The notes under the pieces were generated by a model. It did not search any database, had not been told where the DNA came from, and saw only the letters and a list, made by a program, of their open reading frames with translations. The translations under genes and the position numbers were made by a program. A DNA stretch of 64,000 nt, from contig NZ_CP032548.1 in assembly GCF_003867015.1 (NCBI RefSeq), positions 2,361,001 to 2,425,000 of the forward strand. The letters run 5' to 3'. Of this stretch, positions 17,670-26,260 are shown one piece after another (positions within the stretch are counted from its first letter, which is position 1; each line of letters opens with the position of its first letter). The stretch is from Tenacibaculum singaporense. Lineage in GTDB: Bacteria > Bacteroidota > Bacteroidia > Flavobacteriales > Flavobacteriaceae.

Positions 17670-20126
17670 CTATAGAAGCTTCTTAGCATTCTTAACTTTT
17701 TGCTTGGTAAGTGCTATATCAATTACTTCACTCATGTCGGTTACATAATGAAATTTTAACCCTTTTAAGTAGCTCTCTTTTATTTCTTCTATATCCTTTT
17801 TATTATCAGCACACAAAATAATTTCTTTAATATTTGCTCGTTTTGCTGCCAATATTTTTTCTTTAATTCCACCAACTGGAAGTACCTTTCCACGTAGCGT
17901 AATCTCTCCTGTCATAGCTAATTTATTTTTCACTTTACGCTGTGTAAATACAGAAACTAAAGAAGTTAACATAGTAATACCTGCACTTGGACCGTCTTTA
18001 GGGGTAGCTCCTTCAGGCACGTGAATGTGTACATCATATTTATCTAATACTTCAGGATTAATTCCAAATTCCTCAGCATTAGATTTTATATATTTCATTG
18101 CAATTGTTGACGACTCTTTCATTACTGTACCTAAATTACCTGTAATTGAAAGATTTCCTTTTCCTTTAGAAATAATAGATTCTATAAATAAAATATCTCC
18201 TCCAACGCTTGTCCAAGCTAGCCCAGTAACAACTCCTGCAACATCGTTATTCTCGTACTTATCACGTTCTAAACGTGCAGGTCCTAAAATAGTTTCTATA
18301 TCTTCATTTGTCAAAACAACATTGTACTCCTCTTCCATCGCAATAGACTTAGCGGCAAAGCGAACTACTTTTGCTACTTGTTTTTCTAAACCACGGACTC
18401 CAGACTCTCTAGTGTATCCTTCAACTATTTTCTCTATCTGCTTTTTACCTACAGTTAAATGCTCTTTTGATAATCCGTGCTCTTTTAATTGTTTTGGGAA
18501 CAAGTATTTTTTAGCTATTTCTACCTTCTCTTCAATAGTATATCCTGTTACGTTAATAATTTCCATACGATCACGTAATGCCCATGGAATTTGATTAATG
18601 TTATTAGCTGTTGCTATAAATAATACTTTAGAAAGATCATACCCTACTTCTAAATAATTATCATAAAAAGCTGTGTTTTGTTCTGGATCTAATACTTCTA
18701 ACATTGCTGAAGAAGGATCTCCTTGATGGCTTTGACTTAACTTGTCTATTTCGTCTAACACAAATACAGGATTTGAAGTTCCTGCCTTTTTAATATTTTG
18801 GATCAAACGACCAGGCATTGCCCCAATATAGGTTTTACGGTGTCCTCTAATTTCAGCTTCATCACGTAAACCACCTAAAGACATACGTACGTACTTACGT
18901 CCTAATGCTTCAGCTACCGATTTACCTAACGATGTTTTACCTACTCCTGGAGGTCCGTATAAACAAATAATTGGCGACTTCATATCACCACGTAATTTTA
19001 AAACCGCTAAATGCTCTAAAATACGCTCTTTAACTTTCTCTAATCCAAAATGATCTCTATCTAAAATTTTTTGAGCTCTTTTTAAGTCAAACTTATCTTT
19101 TGAATACTCGCCCCAAGGTAACTCCAACATTAACTCTAAGTAGTTACGCTGCACACCATATTCTGCCATTTGAGGATTCATACGTCTTAAACGACTTAAT
19201 TCTTTCTCAAAAGTTTCTCCAACTTCTTTATTCCATTTCTTAGACTTAGCTTTAGTACGCATTTCATCTAGCTCTTGCTCATGAGAAACACCACCTAATT
19301 CATCTTGAATGGTTTTTAATTGTTGATTTAAATAATATTCACGTTGTTGTTTATCTAAGTCAGAACGTGTTTTAGATTGAATATCATTACGTAATTGTAA
19401 CTTTTGAAGCTCTTTATCTAAATTCTTTAACGTTAATAACGCACGTTCTTTTAAATTGTCTTTCTCAAGTAATACCTGCTTTTGCGATACACTTAATTCC
19501 ATGTTTGACGAAATAAAATTCACCAAAAATGAACTTGATTGAATATTTTTTATCGCAAAAGATGCTTCTGAAGGCAGCATAGGGTTTTCTTTAATTACCT
19601 CTAATGCTAAGTCTTTAATCGAATCGATAATTGCATCAAACTCTTTTTGATCATCAATTTCTCGCTCATCAACTGCTTCTTTTACCTTAGCTTTTAAATA
19701 AGGTTCTTCTTGCGTAACTTCTTCTATTTCAAAACGCTTTTTACCTTGAATAATAACAGTTGTATTACCATCAGGCATTTTTAACACACGTAATATTTGT
19801 GCTACTACACCTGTTTGATAAATATCATCAATTCCTGGATCTTCAACTTCACTATCCTTTTGTGCTACTACACCTACAACTTTATCTCCTTTGTTAGCAT
19901 CTTTAATTAACTGAATTGACTTATCTCTACCAGCTGTAATTGGAATTACAACTCCAGGAAATAAAACTGTATTACGCAATGGAAGAATTGGTAACTCTTC
20001 AGGAATACTCTCTCTATTTATTAACTCTTCATCTTCTGGTGTTAATAATGGGATTAATTCTGAATCTTCATTAAAAACATCTTGAAGCGACAAATTGTCT
20101 AAATGTAATATTTTTGATTTACTCAT
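17670..20126 (-). CDS. lon: ATP-dependent endopeptidase Lon
   Basis: Cytoplasmic AAA+ serine protease that degrades damaged and regulatory proteins. 818 aa, full length: N-terminal substrate-binding LON domain (about 40-245), coiled region, Walker [10 protein letters not shown] (391-399), Walker [10 protein letters not shown], and the S16 protease domain with catalytic Ser714 in DGPSAG and Lys757 in GGIKEKIL. The 43-residue spacing of the dyad equals that of E. coli Lon. Monocistronic; convergent with the leader-peptide genes. Confidence 0.98.
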   Translation of the reverse strand: MSKSKILHLDNLSLQDVFNEDSELIPLLTPEDEELINRESIPEELPILPLRNTVLFPGVVIPITAGRDKSIQLIKDANKGDKVVGVVAQKDSEVEDPGIDDIYQTGVVAQILRVLKMPDGNTTVIIQGKKRFEIEEVTQEEPYLKAKVKEAVDEREIDDQKEFDAIIDSIKDLALEVIKENPMLPSEASFAIKNIQSSSFLVNFISSNMELSVSQKQVLLEKDNLKERALLTLKNLDKELQKLQLRNDIQSKTRSDLDKQQREYYLNQQLKTIQDELGGVSHEQELDEMRTKAKSKKWNKEVGETFEKELSRLRRMNPQMAEYGVQRNYLELMLELPWGEYSKDKFDLKRAQKILDRDHFGLEKVKERILEHLAVLKLRGDMKSPIICLYGPPGVGKTSLGKSVAEALGRKYVRMSLGGLRDEAEIRGHRKTYIGAMPGRLIQNIKKAGTSNPVFVLDEIDKLSQSHQGDPSSAMLEVLDPEQNTAFYDNYLEVGYDLSKVLFIATANNINQIPWALRDRMEIINVTGYTIEEKVEIAKKYLFPKQLKEHGLSKEHLTVGKKQIEKIVEGYTRESGVRGLEKQVAKVVRFAAKSIAMEEEYNVVLTNEDIETILGPARLERDKYENNDVAGVVTGLAWTSVGGDILFIESIISKGKGNLSITGNLGTVMKESSTIAMKYIKSNAEEFGINPEVLDKYDVHIHVPEGATPKDGPSAGITMLTSLVSVFTQRKVKNKLAMTGEITLRGKVLPVGGIKEKILAAKRANIKEIILCADNKKDIEEIKESYLKGLKFHYVTDMSEVIDIALTKQKVKNAKKLL

Positions 20127-20356
20127 ATCTTATTTATTCTGTCATAGTGGCACTTTTCATCTTTTTATTGAAAGAAAACCACTTTTTTAAAATCATAAAT
20201 TACTGATAGACAAAAGAATAAATACAATCTAATATCTATAGTACTATCTTTAATTCAATTCTTATGCCAACAAAACCTATAAATAACTTAATTTGTAACT
20301 TATTTAGTTCTAAGTCGTCTTATTAACATCTTATTTCAACATAAAACTAACCAAAA

Positions 20357-21043
20357 ATGAAATTTAAATTTTTAATTCTTTCACTTATCTCACTACTAAT
20401 TAGCTGTACTTCTAAAACAAACTCTTCTGAGTTTATTGAAAAAGCAGCAGGGCGCTATTATTTTAATGCTGATGAGATTATAGAAGTTACTTTTAATGAA
20501 GACAATAAATTACTTATAAAATGGCGTAATCAAAATTTAGAGCCTTTAAAAGTGAATGATTCTTCTTTTTACGTTAGAGAGTTAAATGAAAAACTAATTT
20601 TTAATACTTCTGAAGATAAAATAGAGTTAGCTGAAAAACGTGAGCATGAAGGTGAAAAGTATGTCTTTAAAAAACTAAAGAAAGGAGAAAAAACTCCCAG
20701 TGAACATTTGGCAGAAGGTAACTTTGAAGCTGCTTTAAAAGGTTACAAAACTATAAAAGAAAAAGACAGTTTAAATCCTGTAATCAGAGAACGAAATATG
20801 AATAGGTTAGGATATCAATATCTTAGAAAAGATGAGTTTGAAAATGCCCTTAATGTTTTTAAAATTAATATTGAATTGTACCCTAACAGCTCAAATACTT
20901 ATGATAGTACCGCTGATGCTTATACTAGAATGAAAGATACAGTGAACGCCATTGAATACTATAAAAAAGCTTTAGCTATTAACCCTGAAAATAGAAGCTC
21001 TAAACGTGCTTTGGAAAAACTTACTTCTAAAGATGATGAATAA
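20357..21043 (+). CDS. TPR lipoprotein of unknown function
   Basis: 228 aa. Signal peptide with lipobox LLISC (Cys17), a central beta-rich part (residues 30-110), and two TPR-like units at the C-terminus (NRLGYQYLRKDEFENALNVF and DSTADAYTRMKDTVNAIEYY). Such layouts occur in proteins that hold partners in the periplasm. The last base of its stop is the first base of the next start (TAATG), so it is coupled to the YfiT-like gene. Role unknown. Confidence 0.75.
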   Translation: MKFKFLILSLISLLISCTSKTNSSEFIEKAAGRYYFNADEIIEVTFNEDNKLLIKWRNQNLEPLKVNDSSFYVRELNEKLIFNTSEDKIELAEKREHEGEKYVFKKLKKGEKTPSEHLAEGNFEAALKGYKTIKEKDSLNPVIRERNMNRLGYQYLRKDEFENALNVFKINIELYPNSSNTYDSTADAYTRMKDTVNAIEYYKKALAINPENRSSKRALEKLTSKDDE

Positions 21044-21573
21044 TGGATAAATTAAAATACCCAATTGGAAAACCTAACATCCCTACTGAAATATCTTCTG
21101 AACTACTTACAGAGTGGATTACTACTCTAGAGCTTTTTCCTGAAAAATTAAAGTGCCTTGTTAGCAGTCTATCTGAAGAACAATTAAATACACCATATAG
21201 AAAAGACGGTTGGACAATTAGACAAGTGATTCATCATTGTGCAGACAGTCACCATAACTCTTACACGCGGTTTAAATGGACGCTTACGGAAGATAACCCC
21301 GTTATTAAAGCATATTTTGAAGATCGTTGGGCTGAATTGTTTGATTCTAAAACTGCTCCAATTCAACTTTCGTTAGATGCTCTAAAGGCATTACATGCTA
21401 AATGGGTTTACTTCTTGAAAGGTTTAACTGAAGAAGATTTAAATAAGTATTTTATCCACCCTGATGGTAATGAAAAAGTGAACTTAAAAGAAAACATTGG
21501 TATTTATGCATGGCATTGCAACCACCATTATGCTCATATTGAACAATTATTAATCAGGAAAAATTGGAATTAA
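21043..21573 (+). CDS. YfiT/BstA-like DinB superfamily protein
   Basis: 176-aa cytoplasmic protein of the DinB/YfiT family. The conserved opening (LKYPIGKPNIP), the WTIRQVIHHCADSHHNSYTR metal-ligand helix and the C-terminal YAWHCNHHYAHIEQLL give a three-His metal site. Firmicute relatives (YfiT/BstA) act as metal-dependent hydrolases or bacillithiol transferases, and some Bacteroidota make bacillithiol, so a thiol-transferase role is possible but unproven. Coupled to the TPR lipoprotein gene by a 1-bp overlap. Confidence 0.85.
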   Translation: MDKLKYPIGKPNIPTEISSELLTEWITTLELFPEKLKCLVSSLSEEQLNTPYRKDGWTIRQVIHHCADSHHNSYTRFKWTLTEDNPVIKAYFEDRWAELFDSKTAPIQLSLDALKALHAKWVYFLKGLTEEDLNKYFIHPDGNEKVNLKENIGIYAWHCNHHYAHIEQLLIRKNWN

Positions 21574-21585
21574 AGATTCATTCTT

Positions 21586-22200
21586 TTAAAGTAAAATTAG
21601 CATAGCTATACCTATAAAAACCACTATTTGTGCCCATTTTAGGTATGTTCCTACCTTTTTGTGTTGCTTTAAATACTCTGATATCTTTCCTGCTAAGATA
21701 GCTATGGAAGAAAATATTAAGAAAGATGTTAAAATGAATAATCCCCCTAATACATAAAATTGGAATACGTTTGACAAGCTGTCAGAAAACAAAAACTGTG
21801 GGAAGAATGCCAAAAAGAAAATTGTAACCTTCGGGTTTAATACATTCATCCAAAAACCTGTTTTGAATAACTGTAATGTTGATTTTTTCTGAACATTCTC
21901 TGTTGAAAAGGCAATTTTAGCATCACTTTTATACACCTGATAGGCTAAATACAGTAAATATCCTGCTCCAAATAGCTTGATGATAAAAAATAAATTCGGA
22001 TTCTGTTTGATGATTTCCGATATTCCAAAAGCCACCAAAGTTGTATGAATTATACATCCTGTCATTAAACCAGCAACCGTAGCTAATCCATATTTTCTTC
22101 CATTAACAATACTTTGTGTTAAGACAAAAATATTATCAGGACCTGGTGAAATAGCTAAAGTAGCCGTAGCAAATACAAAAGATATGAGGGTTTCTAGCAT
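21586..22200 (-). CDS. LysE family translocator (RhtB-like)
   Basis: 204-aa inner-membrane protein with about six hydrophobic segments and the LysE/RhtB signature ISPGPDNIFVLTQS near the N-terminus. The family exports amino acids or related metabolites; the substrate is not predictable. The gene at 22213 is 12 bp upstream on the same strand, so these two are probably co-transcribed. It is convergent with the YfiT-like gene with only 12 bp between stops and no clear terminator. Confidence 0.88.
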   Translation of the reverse strand: MLETLISFVFATATLAISPGPDNIFVLTQSIVNGRKYGLATVAGLMTGCIIHTTLVAFGISEIIKQNPNLFFIIKLFGAGYLLYLAYQVYKSDAKIAFSTENVQKKSTLQLFKTGFWMNVLNPKVTIFFLAFFPQFLFSDSLSNVFQFYVLGGLFILTSFLIFSSIAILAGKISEYLKQHKKVGTYLKWAQIVVFIGIAMLILL

Positions 22201-22212
22201 TTTTTTACTTAA

Positions 22213-22518
22213 TTAGATTGAATAAGATAATATAAAAAGTAAAATGTAATATAGAGCGGGAAAAAAACCTATGATAACCCAAACTATGTTTTTTTTAAAA
22301 TCTTTTTTTCTCTGAAACCATACTATTAATGGAAACAAAGCGGATAGAATAAGTCCTATATAAACTAATCCTTTCGAAAATTGCTTTCCATTTTCATATA
22401 AATACTTATTATCTGAAAAGCGATAGATTTCAAACTCTCCTTTTAATATTAAATATTGAGCAAGAAATAAAAAAATAAGAAACAATACTATTTTGTAGGA
22501 TAATAAAAATCTCTTCAT
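22213..22518 (-). CDS. Small membrane protein of unknown function
   Basis: 101 aa with three hydrophobic segments (IVLFLIFLFLAQYLILKG, KGLVYIGLILSALFPLIVWF, WVIIGFFPALYYILLFILS) joined by short charged loops (FQRKKDFKKN). No family recognised. It lies between pyrD (26 bp upstream) and the LysE gene (12 bp downstream), all on the minus strand, consistent with one transcript. It could be a real small membrane protein of low conservation. Confidence 0.6.
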   Translation of the reverse strand: MKRFLLSYKIVLFLIFLFLAQYLILKGEFEIYRFSDNKYLYENGKQFSKGLVYIGLILSALFPLIVWFQRKKDFKKNIVWVIIGFFPALYYILLFILSYSI

Positions 22519-22544
22519 TCACCAAAGTTGTAACAACAATAATA

Positions 22545-23597
22545 CTATTTCTTCTCAGCTAAAATAGCCTTATTGATTCTTTTTACCAAGCTTGGCCCTT
22601 CGTAAATGAATCCTGTATAAATTTGCACCAAATCTGCACCTGCTTTTAGCTTTTCTAAAGCATCTTTTTCAGAATGGATACCTCCTACTCCAATAATTGG
22701 AAACGCTTTATTAGAGTTATCCGTTAGATACTTAATTACTCTTGTGCTTCTATCTTTAACTGGTTGCCCACTTACACCTCCATTACCTATTTCTTGTAAA
22801 CGCTCTTTAGAAGCTTTTAAATTATCTCTATTTACTGAAGTATTCGACGCTATCACTCCATCAATTTTAGTTTCAGCAACCAATTCAATAATTTCATCTA
22901 ATTGTTGGTTGTTTAAGTCGGGAGCAATTTTTAATAAGATTGGTTTGCTTCGACTACGCTCAGCAACCGATAATTCTTTATCAATCTTTTGTACCTCAGT
23001 TATTAATTCCTTCAAATAATCAGCATCTTCAAGTTTAGCATGGCTAGATACATTCGGACAGCTTACATTCAACACAAAATAATCTACATACGGATGCAAT
23101 CCTTTAAAACACGCTACATAGTCTTCAGTATAATTTTCAGGAGCTGTATTGGTATTTTTTCCAATGTTTCCTCCAATAATAATTTTTCCTTTGTTCTTTT
23201 TCAATTGCTCAACAGCTGCAGCCAACCCTTCGTTATTAAACCCCATTCGGTTGATGATTCCTTTATCATCTTTTAAACGAAATAAACGTTTTTTCGGATT
23301 TCCTACTTGCCCCTTTGGTGTAACTGTCCCAATTTCAACAAAACCAAATCCAAAATTAGCTAGCTCATTGTACAATACTGCATTTTTATCAAATCCTGCA
23401 GCTAGCCCTACAGGGTTTTTAAAGGTTAACCCGAATAAATTGCGTTCTAACTTTTTATCATTTACTTGATACATTCCTCTAAAAATTGAAGACATTCCTG
23501 GTATTTTCGATAAAAACTTTACGAGTGAAAATGTAAAGTGGTGAATCTTTTCAGGATCAAAAAGGAAAAAAATTGGGCGGATCAGTAATTTATACAT
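22545..23597 (-). CDS. pyrD: Dihydroorotate dehydrogenase, quinone-dependent (class 2)
   Basis: Fourth step of pyrimidine synthesis: oxidises dihydroorotate to orotate and passes electrons to the quinone pool at the inner membrane. 350 aa with the class-2 N-terminal helix (residues 1-40), [10 protein letters not shown], a [13 protein letters not shown] loop, catalytic Ser179 in [14 protein letters not shown], and [13 protein letters not shown]. Oddity: residues 210-218 read SVAERSRSK, encoded by a GC-rich 27-bp stretch that looks like a flavobacterial intergenic repeat inserted in frame just before [11 protein letters not shown]. The rest is intact, so activity is expected. Confidence 0.95.
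   Translation of the reverse strand: MYKLLIRPIFFLFDPEKIHHFTFSLVKFLSKIPGMSSIFRGMYQVNDKKLERNLFGLTFKNPVGLAAGFDKNAVLYNELANFGFGFVEIGTVTPKGQVGNPKKRLFRLKDDKGIINRMGFNNEGLAAAVEQLKKNKGKIIIGGNIGKNTNTAPENYTEDYVACFKGLHPYVDYFVLNVSCPNVSSHAKLEDADYLKELITEVQKIDKELSVAERSRSKPILLKIAPDLNNQQLDEIIELVAETKIDGVIASNTSVNRDNLKASKERLQEIGNGGVSGQPVKDRSTRVIKYLTDNSNKAFPIIGVGGIHSEKDALEKLKAGADLVQIYTGFIYEGPSLVKRINKAILAEKK
22944..22970. repeat. Repeat-derived in-frame insert within pyrD
   Basis: Plus-strand core CTTCGACTACGCTCAGCAAC, markedly GC-richer than the flanking gene and closely similar to the TTCGACTACGCTCAG repeats found between genes in Flavobacteriaceae. It encodes SVAERSRSK in a loop of PyrD where homologues have no equivalent. 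Confidence 0.6.
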
Positions 23598-23631
23598 TAG
23601 TTTATTTTAAGTATTGTTCTTTGTTAAATAT

Positions 23632-23656
23632 AAAAAAAGCTCCAAAAATGGAGCTT
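23632..23656 (-). terminator. Terminator of pheT
   Basis: AAGCTCCA / TGGAGCTT stem; on the minus strand it is followed by a T7 run and lies just after the pheT stop. Confidence 0.8.
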
Positions 23657-23661
23657 CTGAA

Positions 23662-26088
23662 TTATCGTAATACAGCATCTAAATTCTTTTCGAATGTTTG
23701 CTGTAGTTTCTGCATTATTTTATCTATTTGTTTATCTGCCAACGTTTTGTTTTCATCTTGTAATACAAAACTTACTGCATACGACTTTTTACCTTCTGGT
23801 AATTTGTCTCCTTCATACACATCAAATAAATCCACTTCTTTTAAAAGCTTTCTTTCTGATTGGAATGCTAAGTTATAAATTTCTTTGAATTCAACTTTAT
23901 TATCCAATAACAATGCTAAATCACGCTTTACAGATGGAAACTTAGGTAAATCGGCTACTTTTATTTTTTTCTTACCTACTAAATCTAAAATATTCTGCCA
24001 GTTAAAGTCTGCAAATAAAACCTCTTGTTTTATTGAAAACTCTTTTAAAATCGCTCTTTTAACAACTCCTAACTCTACTAACTTAGTTTTCCCTAAACTT
24101 AACGTAATTCCTTCAGAAAACACATCTGATTTTGTTGGAGTGGTTTTTAATTTATCAATTCCTAAACGACTTAATAAAGCTGTTACAATCCCTTTAACAT
24201 AAAAGAAATCTGATATCTGTGTAGCTACCTTCCAGCTATCTTGTGTTCTATTACCAGTAACAAATAACGTTAAATGCTTGTCTTCTTGGTATCCGCTTTC
24301 ATACTTATGATACGTCTTACCAAACTCGTAAAACTTTAATGAATTGTTCTTTCTGTTAATATTGTACGCTACAGATTCTAAACCACTAAATAGTAACGAT
24401 TGACGCATTACTTTTAAGTCGTTGCTTAACGGATTCAACATTTCAACGTTAAAATCAGCGTTTAAGTTCTCAGATAACTCAATATAATCTGCCTTTGTTA
24501 ACGAATTTGCCATAGTTTCATTAAACCCTAACGATGTTAACTGGTCAGCAACAATATTCTCTATTTTAACTTCTTTATCACTATCAAAAGAAATAGACGT
24601 ATTTAATTTATGAGAAAACTCTACATTATTATATCCGTAAACACGTAAGATTTCCTCTATAATATCTGCTTCACGTTGTACATCTACACGATACGATGGT
24701 ACTACCAATCCTAAACCAGCTTCAGTAACACTATTAATTTTAATATCTAATGAAGCTAAAATCTTTTTAATCGTTTCTTTAGGTATTTCTTGACCTATTA
24801 ATTTATACGCATTTTCAAACGATAAAAACACTTCAAAATCTTCAAGCTTTACAGGGTAAAAATCTAAAATATCAGAAGACATTTTTCCACCAGCATACTC
24901 TTCAATTAATAAAGCAGCGCGCTTTAAGGCATATTTTGTAGTGTTGATGTCAATACCTCTCTCAAAACGGAAAGAAGCATCTGTATTTAACCCATGACGT
25001 TTTGCAGTTTTTCGAACAGATACAGGATTAAAATAAGCACTCTCTAAGAAAATAGATGTTGTATGCTCTGTAACTCCTGATTTTGCTCCTCCAAACACAC
25101 CTCCAATACATAATGGATTATCATCAGCATCACAAATCATAATATCTTCAGAAGATAGCTCTCTTTCTACATCATCTAACGTAGTAAACTTTGTGCCTTC
25201 TTCTAAAGTTTTAACCACCACTTTACCTCCTCTAATTTTAGAAGCATCAAAAGCGTGTAAAGGTTGTCCTAATTCATGTAGTACATAGTTTGTTATATCT
25301 ACAATATTATTTTTAGGAGTTAATCCAATTGCCTTTAATCTATTTTGAATCCATTCTGGTGATTCTTTTACTTCCACATCAGTAATAGTTATACCACAAT
25401 AACGAGGTGCTAAATCTTTATCTTCTACTTCGATATCAATTTTGTGAGTACGCTCGTCAACATGGAAATCTGAAACAGATGGAGAAATCAATTCTATACT
25501 AGTTCCTTGCTGAATTAATCCAGCTCTTAAATCGCGTGCAACACCATAATGACTCATAGCGTCGGCACGGTTTGGTGTTAACCCAATTTCAAAAACATAG
25601 TCTGTTTCAATGTTAAAAACTTCTGAACAAGGAGTACCTGGAACTAAACTCTCGTCTAAGACCATAATACCATCATGACTTTGTCCTAAACCTAATTCGT
25701 CTTCGGCACAAATCATTCCGTGACTCTCTTCTCCTCTTATCTTTCCTTTTTTAATTTTAAAACCTTCTCCTTTTTCATCATACAACATGGTACCAACAGT
25801 AGCCACAGGAACTTTTTGTCCTACCGCGACATTTGGTGCTCCACATACAATTTGTACAGGGGTACCATTTCCTAAATCAACAGTAGTAACTTTTAACTTG
25901 TCTGCATTAGCATGTTTTTCACAAGTTAAAACTTCACCTACAACTACCCCTTTTAGGCTTCCTTTAATACTCTCTACAGTTTCTATTCCTTCAACTTCAA
26001 GACCTAAATCAGTTAATAACTCGCCTGTTTTCTCTGCCTCCCAGTCTGTCTGTAAAAATTGTTGTAACCAATTGTATGATATCTTCAT
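23662..26088 (-). CDS. pheT: Phenylalanine-tRNA ligase beta subunit
   Basis: Beta subunit of the heterotetrameric PheRS, which charges tRNA-Phe and edits mischarged Tyr. 808 aa from the ATG at 26088 (MKISYNWLQQFLQ); a TTG two codons upstream is a less likely start. Domains in order: B1, tRNA-binding OB fold (about 40-150, VVGEVLTCEKHANADKL), B3/B4 editing domain (210-390), B5, catalytic-like core (460-690) and the C-terminal ferredoxin-fold anticodon-binding domain (715-805, PKFPSVKRDLALLLD). Full length. The alpha subunit gene is not in the window. Confidence 0.97.
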   Translation of the reverse strand: MKISYNWLQQFLQTDWEAEKTGELLTDLGLEVEGIETVESIKGSLKGVVVGEVLTCEKHANADKLKVTTVDLGNGTPVQIVCGAPNVAVGQKVPVATVGTMLYDEKGEGFKIKKGKIRGEESHGMICAEDELGLGQSHDGIMVLDESLVPGTPCSEVFNIETDYVFEIGLTPNRADAMSHYGVARDLRAGLIQQGTSIELISPSVSDFHVDERTHKIDIEVEDKDLAPRYCGITITDVEVKESPEWIQNRLKAIGLTPKNNIVDITNYVLHELGQPLHAFDASKIRGGKVVVKTLEEGTKFTTLDDVERELSSEDIMICDADDNPLCIGGVFGGAKSGVTEHTTSIFLESAYFNPVSVRKTAKRHGLNTDASFRFERGIDINTTKYALKRAALLIEEYAGGKMSSDILDFYPVKLEDFEVFLSFENAYKLIGQEIPKETIKKILASLDIKINSVTEAGLGLVVPSYRVDVQREADIIEEILRVYGYNNVEFSHKLNTSISFDSDKEVKIENIVADQLTSLGFNETMANSLTKADYIELSENLNADFNVEMLNPLSNDLKVMRQSLLFSGLESVAYNINRKNNSLKFYEFGKTYHKYESGYQEDKHLTLFVTGNRTQDSWKVATQISDFFYVKGIVTALLSRLGIDKLKTTPTKSDVFSEGITLSLGKTKLVELGVVKRAILKEFSIKQEVLFADFNWQNILDLVGKKKIKVADLPKFPSVKRDLALLLDNKVEFKEIYNLAFQSERKLLKEVDLFDVYEGDKLPEGKKSYAVSFVLQDENKTLADKQIDKIMQKLQQTFEKNLDAVLR

Positions 26089-26111
26089 AATCAATCTCTA
26101 ATTTTAGCGTG

Positions 26112-26119
26112 CAAATTTA
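26112..26119 (-). promoter_or_regulatory. Promoter -7 element (TAAATTTG) of pheT
   Basis: Exact TAnnTTTG match on the minus strand, followed by C, about 24 bp before the pheT ATG. Confidence 0.5.
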
Positions 26120-26260
26120 CGCAAAATAAAGGAAAAACTATAAACTAGTTATCTACAAAAGATACAGAATTGATTATTAACCTTTTGGTAACATTAAAAA
26201 ATTATATTTTTTATTGATTTGTAGCGAGTTAACAAAATTTTAACATTTTAGAAAAATATT

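Noticed and set aside
25787..26101. Plus-strand ORF (104 aa) antisense to pheT
   Set aside because: Shadow of pheT with no recognisable features.
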